From positions 1,798,001 to 1,862,000 of the forward strand of contig CAWGSP010000001.1 in assembly GCA_963825335.1 (NCBI GenBank): a DNA stretch of 64,000 nt, in the 5' to 3' direction. The notes below the pieces were generated by a model that was given only the letters and a program-made list of their open reading frames with translations, made no database searches and was not told the DNA's origin. Shown here piece after piece: positions 53,797-62,021 of the stretch; positions within the stretch are counted from its first letter, which is position 1, and every line of letters begins with the position of its first letter. The DNA is from Methanobacterium_B sp963825335. GTDB taxonomy: Archaea; Methanobacteriota; Methanobacteria; Methanobacteriales; Methanobacteriaceae. The position numbers and the translations under genes were made by a program.

Positions 53797-54272
53797 GAAG
53801 TATAGGAAAAATATGGAATTCACTTGCCAATCCAGACAAGATTCCAAGGGTATATGCACTAATATTAATCGTGGTATTAGTACCGATTTTTTTAATACCC
53901 ATAGCACTAAACCCTCATCAACTATATCCGAGACCGGCACCTCAAGAACAGATCAATGCCCATAACCCTCTTGCACCGTACGACAGAGGGGGAGTACCAT
54001 TTGTTCAAAGGGGAACTGTTAGGGCACAATACCCACAGTTCGCTCCAGCAATAGGTGAAATCACAGCATACCTGTCCCCAATAGCAAGCGGTGTCAGGGA
54101 TACAACACTATACTATGGAACATCTATCTACTCATCACCAGGGGGACTCATAGATGAGATTCTCTACTACACCAGGGGTTTCGATACAGTACTCGAATCA
54201 TCAATACTCATGATGGCATTTGTTATAGCATCTTGGATAGCGATGAACTACACCATGAGGAGGGAGGACTAA
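53793..54272 (+). CDS. ehaF: Energy-converting hydrogenase A subunit F
   Basis: 159 residues with a helix at each end (about 23-42 and 137-155). Between them is a soluble loop of about 90 residues rich in Pro, Tyr and Gly (QLYPRPAPQEQINAHNPLAP onward) that probably lies outside the membrane. It matches the EhaF position and size. TTG start overlapping ehaE. No cofactor motif is seen; the role is unknown. Confidence 0.87.
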   Translation: MRSIGKIWNSLANPDKIPRVYALILIVVLVPIFLIPIALNPHQLYPRPAPQEQINAHNPLAPYDRGGVPFVQRGTVRAQYPQFAPAIGEITAYLSPIASGVRDTTLYYGTSIYSSPGGLIDEILYYTRGFDTVLESSILMMAFVIASWIAMNYTMRRED

Positions 54273-54273
54273 T

Positions 54274-54942
54274 TTGATAGTTCCACTGGTAGTGTCCCCA
54301 ATAGTAGTGGCACTCTACCTGCCAGCAATCATAGTTGGACTGGTGGTTGCCCTGATAGGACTCGTAGGCATATCGCTCGAGAAGAACGACCTCCAAGTTT
54401 TAATACTAACGGATATTGTTGGTATAGCCATGCTTATATTTGTTGCAGCTATCGGAACAGATCTGGCCGAGTCACTTGTACTACCTGGACTTGTTGTTGA
54501 ACTAGCTGAGATACTCGCGATATCTGAGATATTGATGAGCAGAGAAATGCGCAAAACAGGCAAATCTGTTGGATTATATCCTACGCCGCTAGAATTTGAC
54601 CTTGAAATATTACAGACAGCGCCAACATTCATTGCAATAATACTTGTGATCTACGGCGCATTCCTTTCAGGATTTACAGGAGGTGCAATAGCCGGAGGAG
54701 GAATTCTCTTCTATGCCATTTCACTCAAGGTTCGTGGAGTCCCATCAAACATGTGGGAAGGTGTGGCAGGAAACTCTGGAATCGCATGGTGTTTGTGGTT
54801 GGCAGGATTCCTTGTACTGTTCATATTACCACAATATTGGCTTTTAGGTCTTATGCTTGCAGCATTTGGAGTATTCATCAAAGTCGCATTTAAGGTTGGA
54901 TTAATTGGAGTCATGAACAGAGAAGAATTCAAAAAGGAGTAA
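54274..54942 (+). CDS. ehaG: Energy-converting hydrogenase A subunit G
   Basis: 222 residues with about six helices. It includes NuoK/MnhC-like features: LVGISLEKNDLQVLILTDIVGIAMLIFVAAIGTD with the buried acidic residues, followed by a second half with GVPSNMWEGVAGNSGIAWCLW. It probably takes part in ion translocation. The TTG start follows GGAGGGAGG by seven bases and the ehaF stop by one base. Confidence 0.88.
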   Translation: MIVPLVVSPIVVALYLPAIIVGLVVALIGLVGISLEKNDLQVLILTDIVGIAMLIFVAAIGTDLAESLVLPGLVVELAEILAISEILMSREMRKTGKSVGLYPTPLEFDLEILQTAPTFIAIILVIYGAFLSGFTGGAIAGGGILFYAISLKVRGVPSNMWEGVAGNSGIAWCLWLAGFLVLFILPQYWLLGLMLAAFGVFIKVAFKVGLIGVMNREEFKKE

Positions 54943-54948
54943 ATTTAA

Positions 54949-55644
54949 ATGGTAATAACTACACTCGGAACACAATTGCTAGGCTCACCATTACTGGGAT
55001 TCATCCCCCTTGGCGACATAGTACTATACTTTACTCCATTCAACCTGTTCATGTTTGCAGCTGCTATCACGTTCACAGCACTGATTGCAATAAGTAAAAC
55101 CGAGACTCAGGTAGAAGCAGAGTTTGGAAGCCTTAATGATAAAGAGTTAAAGGTTGCAAAGGAAGAATTTAAGTTCAGACGATTCCTTGCAATAGTGTGC
55201 GGCCTTGCAACAGCTGGTGCTATGATCACAGGGGACCTGTTTGATTTCACACTCTTCGTGTGTCTAATCGGTATCGTAAATATAGGCATAGTTTCGGCTG
55301 TTAAACAAATAGATGTACTGGACGCGGCATTTCAGTACGGCCTAATAGCAATGATAGCATCAATGCCATTATTTGCAGGTGCTTCACTGGTCCTTGCTTC
55401 AGCAGGTACCATAAGCATACTTCAGATCGCATCCTTGAACTACACAACACCCATGATGGCGTTGGGTTCTATCATACTGTTCTTGGGAGTTGCAGGGGAG
55501 ACGGGTGTAGCACCATTTTTCGCAACCAAGGCTGAAATGTTCAGAACACCGGGTTCACCATTTCTCCTCATAATACACCTGAGTTCCCTGCTTATAATCA
55601 TAAGGGCAATTGAAATTTTATTGATAATTAACAAACCATTCTAA
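54949..55644 (+). CDS. ehaH: Energy-converting hydrogenase A subunit H (antiporter-like)
   Basis: 231 residues, about six helices. GAMITGDLFDFTLFVCLIGIVNIGIVSA and the later GETGVAPFFATKAEMFRTPGSPFLLIIH resemble part of the NuoL/M/N and MrpD ion-pumping subunits, though much shortened. EhaH is one of the two membrane subunits conserved with other group 4 hydrogenases, together with EhaJ. The charged segment EAEFGSLNDKELKVAKEEF (about 55-75) is a cytoplasmic loop. AAAGGAG precedes the ATG. Confidence 0.9.
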   Translation: MVITTLGTQLLGSPLLGFIPLGDIVLYFTPFNLFMFAAAITFTALIAISKTETQVEAEFGSLNDKELKVAKEEFKFRRFLAIVCGLATAGAMITGDLFDFTLFVCLIGIVNIGIVSAVKQIDVLDAAFQYGLIAMIASMPLFAGASLVLASAGTISILQIASLNYTTPMMALGSIILFLGVAGETGVAPFFATKAEMFRTPGSPFLLIIHLSSLLIIIRAIEILLIINKPF

Positions 55645-55655
55645 AAGGTGATGCA

Positions 55656-55871
55656 ATGGATAGATTAAAACTGTACAGCTGGCTGATATTAATAATTTCG
55701 ATCGGACTCATAGTATACGCACTGATCTTCAATCCAGTGTACTGGATAGTATATGCAATCGCCATGATATTCATACCACTCTCGATACTATCATTTGGAC
55801 TGCTTATTATGGCCAGAGGAAGTAAAGATGAGGAAGAGGAAAAGAGAAGAGAACCATTCATAGGATATTAA
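55656..55871 (+). CDS. ehaI: Energy-converting hydrogenase A subunit I
   Basis: 71 residues, two helices (about 6-24 and 28-52) and an acidic/basic tail (SKDEEEEKRREPF). Position and size fit EhaI. AAGGTGAT lies just before the ATG, 11 bases after ehaH. Role unknown. Confidence 0.85.
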   Translation: MDRLKLYSWLILIISIGLIVYALIFNPVYWIVYAIAMIFIPLSILSFGLLIMARGSKDEEEEKRREPFIGY

Positions 55872-55917
55872 AAAAAATCGATATTAAACAATTACTCATT
55901 TATAAGGTAAGATAACA

Positions 55918-55989
55918 ATGGATTTCCTAATAACCAGAAAAACAATGCAATTGACACTTGTACACAATAATTTATGGGTGATCATATGA
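55918..55989 (+). CDS. Candidate 23-residue ORF coupled to ehaJ
   Basis: ATG at 55918 opens MDFLITRKTMQLTLVHNNLWVII and its TGA overlaps the ehaJ ATG as ATGA, the junction type used elsewhere in this operon. AAGGTAAGAT lies upstream as a possible ribosome site. It could be a translated leader that delivers ribosomes to ehaJ, a real mini-subunit, or chance. I found no family. Confidence 0.35.
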   Translation: MDFLITRKTMQLTLVHNNLWVII

Positions 55990-56846
55990 ATTTGATGGCA
56001 GACATCCTTATAAACGTTACTATCGCATTTTTAGTGGGTAGCATTCTCTTTGGGCTTCAAAGAAAGATAATGGCCAGAATACAAGGTAGGCCGGGCCCTC
56101 CTATTATTCAACACCTACTGCATACATTTAAATTTTTCATTAAAGAATCTGCATGGCCAAAAACAGCTGCCATGCCATTTTATATTGCAATAACTGCGAT
56201 GCTATGTGTAATATGGGTCACTGCAGTCATAGTAGGGCCCGTAATCGGAGGATCTCTGCTCCTTTTCTTTGGTATCTATGCCATACACAAGATCGTGGAG
56301 CACAACGCAGGATCATCATCTGGCTCACCATACGGTAAACTCAGTTGTGTAAGGGCTGTTTATTCAGCAGCAGCAGAAGTACCACTTTTTGCTGTTCTCA
56401 TAATAATTTACCTCAAGGCAGGTACCATGGACATAAACGGGATAGTAAATTACCAGTCTATACACGGACCATTATTGTTCACCATACCATTAGCTGCACT
56501 GATGTTTTTCGTGTTGATACTTTCAAAATCACCCTACTCCCCCTTTGCAATAACCAAGGGAAAGGATATTGTGTCCGGATATGAAACAGAACATTTCGGA
56601 CTTTTGAGAGGGTACCTAATGATGTCAGAGTCTATAGCATGGTACATGCTGCTCTGGATATTCCTGACTGTATTCCTGGGCCCACTTAGCATACCAGCCT
56701 ATCTTGTGGGCATGGTTGTAATCACGGCGGTAATAGCATTTATAAACGCCACAACACCGCTGTTAAACCCCAACCATTCTGTGATGCTGCAGGTTAGTTT
56801 AGCATTCATAGGAATAGCAGGTTCGGTGGTGCTGTTATTCGTATAA
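55986..56846 (+). CDS. ehaJ: Energy-converting hydrogenase A subunit J (NuoH-like)
   Basis: About 286 residues, eight helices. It is the NuoH/HycD-type subunit that links the hydrogenase module to the membrane arm. The N-terminal QRKIMARIQGRPGPPIIQH loop is the family signature. KSPYSPFAITKGKDIVSGYETEHFGLLRGYLMMSE (about 187-220) carries the conserved Glu-rich cytoplasmic loop facing the quinone/ferredoxin side in relatives. I place the start at ATG 55986; ATG 55974 or 55995 are possible. Coupled upstream to the small ORF at 55918. Confidence 0.92.
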   Translation: MNLMADILINVTIAFLVGSILFGLQRKIMARIQGRPGPPIIQHLLHTFKFFIKESAWPKTAAMPFYIAITAMLCVIWVTAVIVGPVIGGSLLLFFGIYAIHKIVEHNAGSSSGSPYGKLSCVRAVYSAAAEVPLFAVLIIIYLKAGTMDINGIVNYQSIHGPLLFTIPLAALMFFVLILSKSPYSPFAITKGKDIVSGYETEHFGLLRGYLMMSESIAWYMLLWIFLTVFLGPLSIPAYLVGMVVITAVIAFINATTPLLNPNHSVMLQVSLAFIGIAGSVVLLFV

Positions 56847-56925
56847 TTAATCCCATAAGATTTGGATGGACCTCATAAAATAAAACAAATAAAATTTATA
56901 CGATACATTAAAGAGGAATTTAAAG

Positions 56926-57186
56926 ATGAAAGAACAAGAAAAGGACATACTTTTCCTAATGGCCTTCGCAGTCGCTGGTAGCGTGCTTGCAAGTGGACTT
57001 GCAGCATTTCTGCAACGTATTTATGTATTGCCATTGACACTGGCAGTCTTAATTATCATGATACTAACCTATCTCCAGTTCAAGAAAAAATTCATACACC
57101 TATCAGAAGATCTGGAAAAATGGGCCATGATAATAATTTTAATAGCCATAGTTGCTTCATTCATATACCTTTTCACTCCAGCTTAA
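56926..57186 (+). CDS. ehaK: Energy-converting hydrogenase A subunit K
   Basis: 86 residues, three helices: after MKEQEKD, FLMAFAVAGSVLASGLAAFL, YVLPLTLAVLIIMILTYL and MIIILIAIVASFIYLF. Position matches EhaK. GAGGAATTT lies before the ATG. Role unknown; it begins 79 bases after ehaJ. Confidence 0.85.
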   Translation: MKEQEKDILFLMAFAVAGSVLASGLAAFLQRIYVLPLTLAVLIIMILTYLQFKKKFIHLSEDLEKWAMIIILIAIVASFIYLFTPA

Positions 57187-57209
57187 AAATAAAATTGGTG
57201 ATCTAAAAA

Positions 57210-57530
57210 ATGAACTCAACAATTTACCTCATATACATAATATCATTTGTATTAGGATCCATAGCTGGATTATCACTCAGTTACAGGAAATACAAGGCAC
57301 CATTTGTGACCCAAAATATTGACTTGATAGCACTAATAATGGCCTTAATTGGATGGTTCCTAGCAATCAACGGTGGTCTCATCACATTCATATCATCATA
57401 CTATGCGATTACAGTAGGCATATTTCTAATAGCAATGGTTCTCGGAATGAGACCAGGATACGGTAGATACGAAACAGTCATAGGATTCGTAATATCTGCA
57501 TTAATATGGGCAGGGACGGTGTATTTATGA
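57210..57530 (+). CDS. ehaL: Energy-converting hydrogenase A subunit L
   Basis: 106 residues, about four helices (for example FVLGSIAGLSLSY and IMALIGWFLAINGGLITFI), with the short motif LGMRPGYGRYE near 88. It fits EhaL, a small membrane subunit of unknown role. TTGGTGAT precedes the ATG. It overlaps ehaM by four bases (ATGA). Confidence 0.86.
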   Translation: MNSTIYLIYIISFVLGSIAGLSLSYRKYKAPFVTQNIDLIALIMALIGWFLAINGGLITFISSYYAITVGIFLIAMVLGMRPGYGRYETVIGFVISALIWAGTVYL

Positions 57531-57937
57531 GTGCATATAAACCTAATACTCGATTAGAAAATGAAGAACTCTTAATACTCATGAAAAAGAGGATACTCAG
57601 GAGTTATAAATGGCGTGAAGATGTTGTCATACCATTTGCACGCGAACTCGAAATATCACCGGACGAACTTGAAGAGGTGCTAATGAAAAGATTGGATATG
57701 GCGAGTTTAGAAGCTATAAACCCTCGATTTGAGTCGTCTAAAGTAAGATGCATGAAGGAAAAGATACACTCAGACCTTAAGCTTTGCTGGTTGTGTGATG
57801 TCATGAACATCATAACAAAGAAAGAAGCAGACAAAATAAAAGATAAGATTACATTTGAAGTCATGAAAAACAATAAACCTTACGCCAAAGCATTAGATGA
57901 AGGCAGAAGAGATTTACTTGAAGAGTTATTAAGGTAA
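57527..57937 (+). CDS. ehaM: Energy-converting hydrogenase A subunit M
   Basis: 136 residues, soluble and charged (MSAYKPNTRLENEELLILMK onward), without cofactor motifs except two cysteines in LKLCWLCDVMN. I recall the family as DUF1959. It may be a cytoplasmic assembly or linker subunit next to the catalytic module. I take ATG 57527, which overlaps the ehaL stop, instead of an upstream start inside ehaL. Confidence 0.85.
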   Translation: MSAYKPNTRLENEELLILMKKRILRSYKWREDVVIPFARELEISPDELEEVLMKRLDMASLEAINPRFESSKVRCMKEKIHSDLKLCWLCDVMNIITKKEADKIKDKITFEVMKNNKPYAKALDEGRRDLLEELLR

Positions 57938-57952
57938 CTAAGAGGTCAAATA

Positions 57953-58402
57953 ATGTTAGATGGTCTTAAAGATGTTATAAGGAAAAGTTCCATACATGTA
58001 TGCCTTATAAATACCGGGGGGTGCAATGGCTGTGATATTGAAGTAGTGGCACTACTGTCGCCACGTTACGATCTTGAACAGTACGGTATTTACGTTCACA
58101 ACAATGTAAGGGAGGCAGATGTACTCCTTATTACTGGTGCATTGGCAGAACAATGGAAAGATAAACTACAAAAGGCTTATGCCAAGACCCCAGAGCCTAA
58201 AATAGTATTAGCAGTCGGTAACTGTCCATTAACCGGTGATGTTTTCAACCAGGAGGGAGGAAATGTCTGTGCACCAGTGTCTGACTTTATACCAGTGGAT
58301 GCTGAGGTATCGGGATGCCCTCCACGTCCATCTGAAATATTACAAGCAATTTTGACTGTTGCACCTGGAGCAATAGCAGCAAGAGGGAGGCTTAAATTAT
58401 GA
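57953..58402 (+). CDS. ehaN: Energy-converting hydrogenase A small subunit (NuoB-like)
   Basis: 149 residues, the electron-transfer small subunit of the group 4 NiFe hydrogenase. It holds the proximal 4Fe-4S cluster on Cys24 and Cys27 (GGCNGCDIE), Cys91 (GNCPLTG) and Cys122 (SGCPPRP), the NuoB/HycG pattern. The C-terminal helical part ends near ARGRLKL. AAGAGGTC precedes the ATG. It overlaps ehaO by four bases, so the small and large subunits are translated together. Confidence 0.95.
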   Translation: MLDGLKDVIRKSSIHVCLINTGGCNGCDIEVVALLSPRYDLEQYGIYVHNNVREADVLLITGALAEQWKDKLQKAYAKTPEPKIVLAVGNCPLTGDVFNQEGGNVCAPVSDFIPVDAEVSGCPPRPSEILQAILTVAPGAIAARGRLKL

Positions 58403-59541
58403 TACTTCCAATAGGGCCAATACACCCAGGTTTAAAGGAACCGCTGCGTTTAAAACTTAAAACCCGCGGAGAAAAAGTTTTAAGTGCAGAGATAGACTAT
58501 GGATATATTCATAGAGGTATAGAACGGATTATTGAGGGTAAAACATGGCAGAAAGGAATATTCCTTGCCGAAAGGGTTTGCGGAATCTGTTCATACATAC
58601 ACACCCAAACATTTGCCGAAACATTTGAGAGGATAGCTAGTGAACAAGCACCATTGAGGGCACAGTACTTAAGAGTACTCACCAATGAACTCGACAGAAT
58701 ACAGAGTCATATACTGGCCAATTCAACCTATTTCAAAGCATTAGAACATGAAACACTTTTCATGTATATGTTGGCATTAAGAGAGCCAGTCATGGATGCA
58801 ATAGAACTATTAACTGGTAACAGGGTTAATATGGGATGGAATGTCGTTGGTGGCGTTAAAATGGACGTGAACCAGAAACATCTAGACGATATAATGGAGA
58901 TAATGCTGAAACTAGAATCGGAATTCAGCAGGTACGTTGAAATGTTTGAACAGGGACCGATCTTGGGTCTAAGATCCAAAGATGTGGGTGTAATGACACG
59001 TGATGAAGCCCTTAAATCAAGGGCTGTGGGACCTATTGGGCGCGCATCAGGACTTAAACATGATTTAAGAGAGAATCACCATACTTACAGGGACCATTTC
59101 GACTGGAACGTTGTATGGCGAAAAGAAGGAGATAACTTTGCACGTACTATGAACAGATTTGATGAAATATCAGAATCAATCAGCCTTATAAAACAAGTTA
59201 TCGAAAACCTGCCAGAAGGTAAGGTGCGGAAAAAAATTGATATACCTGCAGGTGTAGCCGAATATAGAAACGAGGCACCGAGAGGCGAAGTAACCTACTC
59301 GATCGAAACCAATGGAAACCTAGTAAAACATATTTCGATCAGGACACCGAGTATCATGAACATTGATGCATGTGCAAAGTACATGCTTAAAGATATTGCA
59401 ACGGTAGCCGATGCTGTTGCAACCTATGCAACTTCTGATCCATGCATAGCCTGTACTGAAAGGGTAACAATATTGGATGAATCAGGAAAATATCTTGATT
59501 TCCACGGTGTACACAACATAAACTCTAAATTAAAGGGATGA
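58399..59541 (+). CDS. ehaO: Energy-converting hydrogenase A large subunit (NiFe)
   Basis: 380 residues, catalytic subunit. The NiFe site ligands are complete: Cys61 and Cys64 (RVCGICSYIH) and Cys349 and Cys352 (DPCIACTER). PIGPIHPG at the N-terminus and DYGYIHRGIE match the NuoD/HycE-like fold. The protein ends 28 residues after the last cysteine, so there may be no long maturation tail cleaved behind the CxxC. It uses H2 to reduce ferredoxin driven by ion flow. Confidence 0.96.
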   Translation: MILPIGPIHPGLKEPLRLKLKTRGEKVLSAEIDYGYIHRGIERIIEGKTWQKGIFLAERVCGICSYIHTQTFAETFERIASEQAPLRAQYLRVLTNELDRIQSHILANSTYFKALEHETLFMYMLALREPVMDAIELLTGNRVNMGWNVVGGVKMDVNQKHLDDIMEIMLKLESEFSRYVEMFEQGPILGLRSKDVGVMTRDEALKSRAVGPIGRASGLKHDLRENHHTYRDHFDWNVVWRKEGDNFARTMNRFDEISESISLIKQVIENLPEGKVRKKIDIPAGVAEYRNEAPRGEVTYSIETNGNLVKHISIRTPSIMNIDACAKYMLKDIATVADAVATYATSDPCIACTERVTILDESGKYLDFHGVHNINSKLKG

Positions 59542-59547
59542 TGTTCT

Positions 59548-60576
59548 ATGTCTTCAATGATATGGTATATATACGAATTTGCGAGAAAATCATGGGCAGT
59601 AAATTTTGCAGCTGCCAAGAGCAACGCTGAAATAATGGAAACACCATCCAGATTCAGAGACTATCCCAAGGTACACAAAGAATATTGCATAGCATGCGGA
59701 GCGTGTACAGCAGCGTGTCCCGCACCAATGGCAATAAAACTTGTAAGAGACGAAGACAGTACACATTCAGAAGGAATAACTTATCCTGTAATTAATAACA
59801 GGGGATGTATTAGATGCGGATTCTGTGCAGAAGTCTGTCCAACAGACCCTAAAACCTTAACATGTGGTGAAAACCATCTTATAAGAGAAGAATTCACAAT
59901 CTTACCCGTTGATAAAAAATATGTAATAGATGATTATCTTTGCATAAGATGCAAAAAATGTATGAAATCCTGTCAAGTGGGCGAGGCGATTTACGAAGAA
60001 AACAATAAAATAGTCATAGACCAGAAAAAATGTATAGCCTGCGGTGACTGTTTGAAAACATGTCCAGTGAAGGGTGCAATCAAGGGCATTCATGTTTCAC
60101 ACATTGAAGAACAGAAGGAGATAATAAATCTCACAGTCGACACACTAGAATCAACCATAGACTCAAAACAAGAAGAAGTAATGAATATTTCCGAAGGTGA
60201 ACTATTCAAACTCGACATGTCTGCAGATGATTTGCTGATGAAGGCACGTGAAATACTTTCTGACGAAGAATTAATCAACGACATCATCCAGAATATCACA
60301 GACAGACTTAAACTCCGAGTCATCACATGGAATAAAGATAAATGTACAAACTGTAGGCTCTGTGTCAAGGAATGTCCATCCCAAGCCATAACCTATTCAC
60401 CAGAAGAAGGAGTGGTTAGGAACCCTGATAAATGTCTAAAATGCAGTATATGTTATCAGACATGTCCATTCGGTGCGATAGGTTATTACATCGCAAGATT
60501 CCTCTTTAAACCGTCTTCTGATGGTAATATAATACACATCACCATTAAATCGGCAGATTTACCAGTAAGGAGTTGA
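59548..60576 (+). CDS. ehaP: Eha polyferredoxin with six 4Fe-4S motifs
   Basis: 342 residues. Six CxxCxxCxxxC motifs are visible: CIACGACTAACP (about 47), CIRCGFCAEVCP, CIRCKKCMKSCQ, CIACGDCLKTCP, CTNCRLCVKECP and CLKCSICYQTCP. The N-terminal 30 residues resemble the membrane-associating start of NuoI-like ferredoxin subunits. A charged linker separates motifs four and five. It likely carries electrons from EhaN outward. Six bases separate it from ehaO; its stop codon lies inside the ehaQ ribosome site. Confidence 0.93.
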   Translation: MSSMIWYIYEFARKSWAVNFAAAKSNAEIMETPSRFRDYPKVHKEYCIACGACTAACPAPMAIKLVRDEDSTHSEGITYPVINNRGCIRCGFCAEVCPTDPKTLTCGENHLIREEFTILPVDKKYVIDDYLCIRCKKCMKSCQVGEAIYEENNKIVIDQKKCIACGDCLKTCPVKGAIKGIHVSHIEEQKEIINLTVDTLESTIDSKQEEVMNISEGELFKLDMSADDLLMKAREILSDEELINDIIQNITDRLKLRVITWNKDKCTNCRLCVKECPSQAITYSPEEGVVRNPDKCLKCSICYQTCPFGAIGYYIARFLFKPSSDGNIIHITIKSADLPVRS

Positions 60577-60580
60577 TAAT

Positions 60581-61930
60581 ATTCCAACACCCACTAATAA
60601 AGTAGAAAAATATTGCAAACCCCTCAGGGATGTTCAAGTGGATTATGAGATTGATAGTAACAAATGTGAAGTTTGTGAAGAAAAACCATGTTTATTATCC
60701 TGCCCAGTGAATGCACTGCACCAAACTGAAGATGGAAAAATAGAAATTAACGATAGATGTGTGGGTTGCGTTTTATGTAGGGAAGCATGTCCATACGATG
60801 CTATAAAAATGGAAACAACATTATCACCCCCTGTACGGGAGAATGTGCCGAATATTAATGTTAAATTATGCAGACAATGTGGAGCATGTGTTAAAGCATG
60901 TAAGACAGGTTCAATACAATTAATAAGCTCTGGTAATGAAGAGGCCCACAGTGAAATAAATGAAGACACTTGTGTACGCTGTGGATACTGTGCACGTGTG
61001 TGCCCAACAGAAGCCATTAAATATGGAGAGATATTACCAAGGTCTGTTGTTGGTGGTAAGGCCATAGTGGTCGATCAAAAAAACTGTATAGGCTGTATGA
61101 CATGTACGAGGGTATGTCCATCTAGAGGTGCCATAAATGTTGGAAATGTGAGCAAGTTACCCTTCATTAACCCATCTTACTGTGCCAGATGTGAGGAGTG
61201 TATGAATGTTTGCCCATCAGCAGCCATCAAATATTCATCAAGAAAAAGGGCATATAAAACTTTTAGTAAGATAAAGACCATGGAAATAGTATCCGAACTG
61301 CTTGAAAACGAGGCTGGTAAACTTTCTCGTGAAGCTGTCAAGATAGACGGAATTCTCAAGGACATAGCAACCAGGGTCGGTGTCAAACATACCGAGAAAA
61401 CTTTCAAAATAGATGTTACGGACATGATCAAAAATGATATTGAAGCTATGGTTAACTCAGACCTTGAAATTGAAGATATCAAAGAGATAATAGTAATAAC
61501 TGCACCTAAACGTGAAATAGAAGTTATCGAAGAAAATTGTATCGGTTGTGGGGCATGCATAGAAGATTGTCCAGTAAACAGTATAGAACTCGAAATACCA
61601 TCGCCAATACACATAGACAACAACTGCGTCTACTGCGGTAAATGTGTAGGAACATGCCAATTTAACGCAATAAAATTAAAAGAAGAATCATTCAAGATCG
61701 AAGAGGACAGAATATTATTTGTTCGACAGGAAATCGAAGAACCAAGAACCGGGGAATTAGTGACAGATGTTGATGCATGCATGGCATGTGGAATATGCAT
61801 CAAAAAATGTCCAGTTCATGCTCTGAGACTCGAAAGAGACGAGATCAAGGTAGATGCAGATAAGTGTATACTCTGCGGCGAATGTGAAAAACTATGCACA
61901 GTAAAGGCAATTAAAGTAAAAACAGAATAG
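60581..61930 (+). CDS. ehaQ: Eha polyferredoxin with ten 4Fe-4S motifs, apparent ATT start
   Basis: About 449 residues with ten 4Fe-4S motifs, beginning CEVCEEKPCLLSCP and ending CILCGECEKLCT; six lie in the first half and four in the last 130 residues, around a helical linker (about 215-310). The first standard start in frame is GTG 60638. The frame is open back to 60569, and the strong ribosome site GGAGTTGAT (60569-60577) points to ATT at 60581, giving M-PTPTNKVEKYCKPLRDVQ. GTG 60638 with AGGGA upstream remains an alternative. It probably extends the electron wire to ferredoxin-using enzymes. Confidence 0.9.
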   Translation: MPTPTNKVEKYCKPLRDVQVDYEIDSNKCEVCEEKPCLLSCPVNALHQTEDGKIEINDRCVGCVLCREACPYDAIKMETTLSPPVRENVPNINVKLCRQCGACVKACKTGSIQLISSGNEEAHSEINEDTCVRCGYCARVCPTEAIKYGEILPRSVVGGKAIVVDQKNCIGCMTCTRVCPSRGAINVGNVSKLPFINPSYCARCEECMNVCPSAAIKYSSRKRAYKTFSKIKTMEIVSELLENEAGKLSREAVKIDGILKDIATRVGVKHTEKTFKIDVTDMIKNDIEAMVNSDLEIEDIKEIIVITAPKREIEVIEENCIGCGACIEDCPVNSIELEIPSPIHIDNNCVYCGKCVGTCQFNAIKLKEESFKIEEDRILFVRQEIEEPRTGELVTDVDACMACGICIKKCPVHALRLERDEIKVDADKCILCGECEKLCTVKAIKVKTE

Positions 61931-62021
61931 AACAGAGCTACAAACTATAAAAAGAGTACTGGGCTTAAATCTGTAAAAATAATATTGTTTAACAATTTAA
62001 TTAATTCCAGGAGGATAACAC

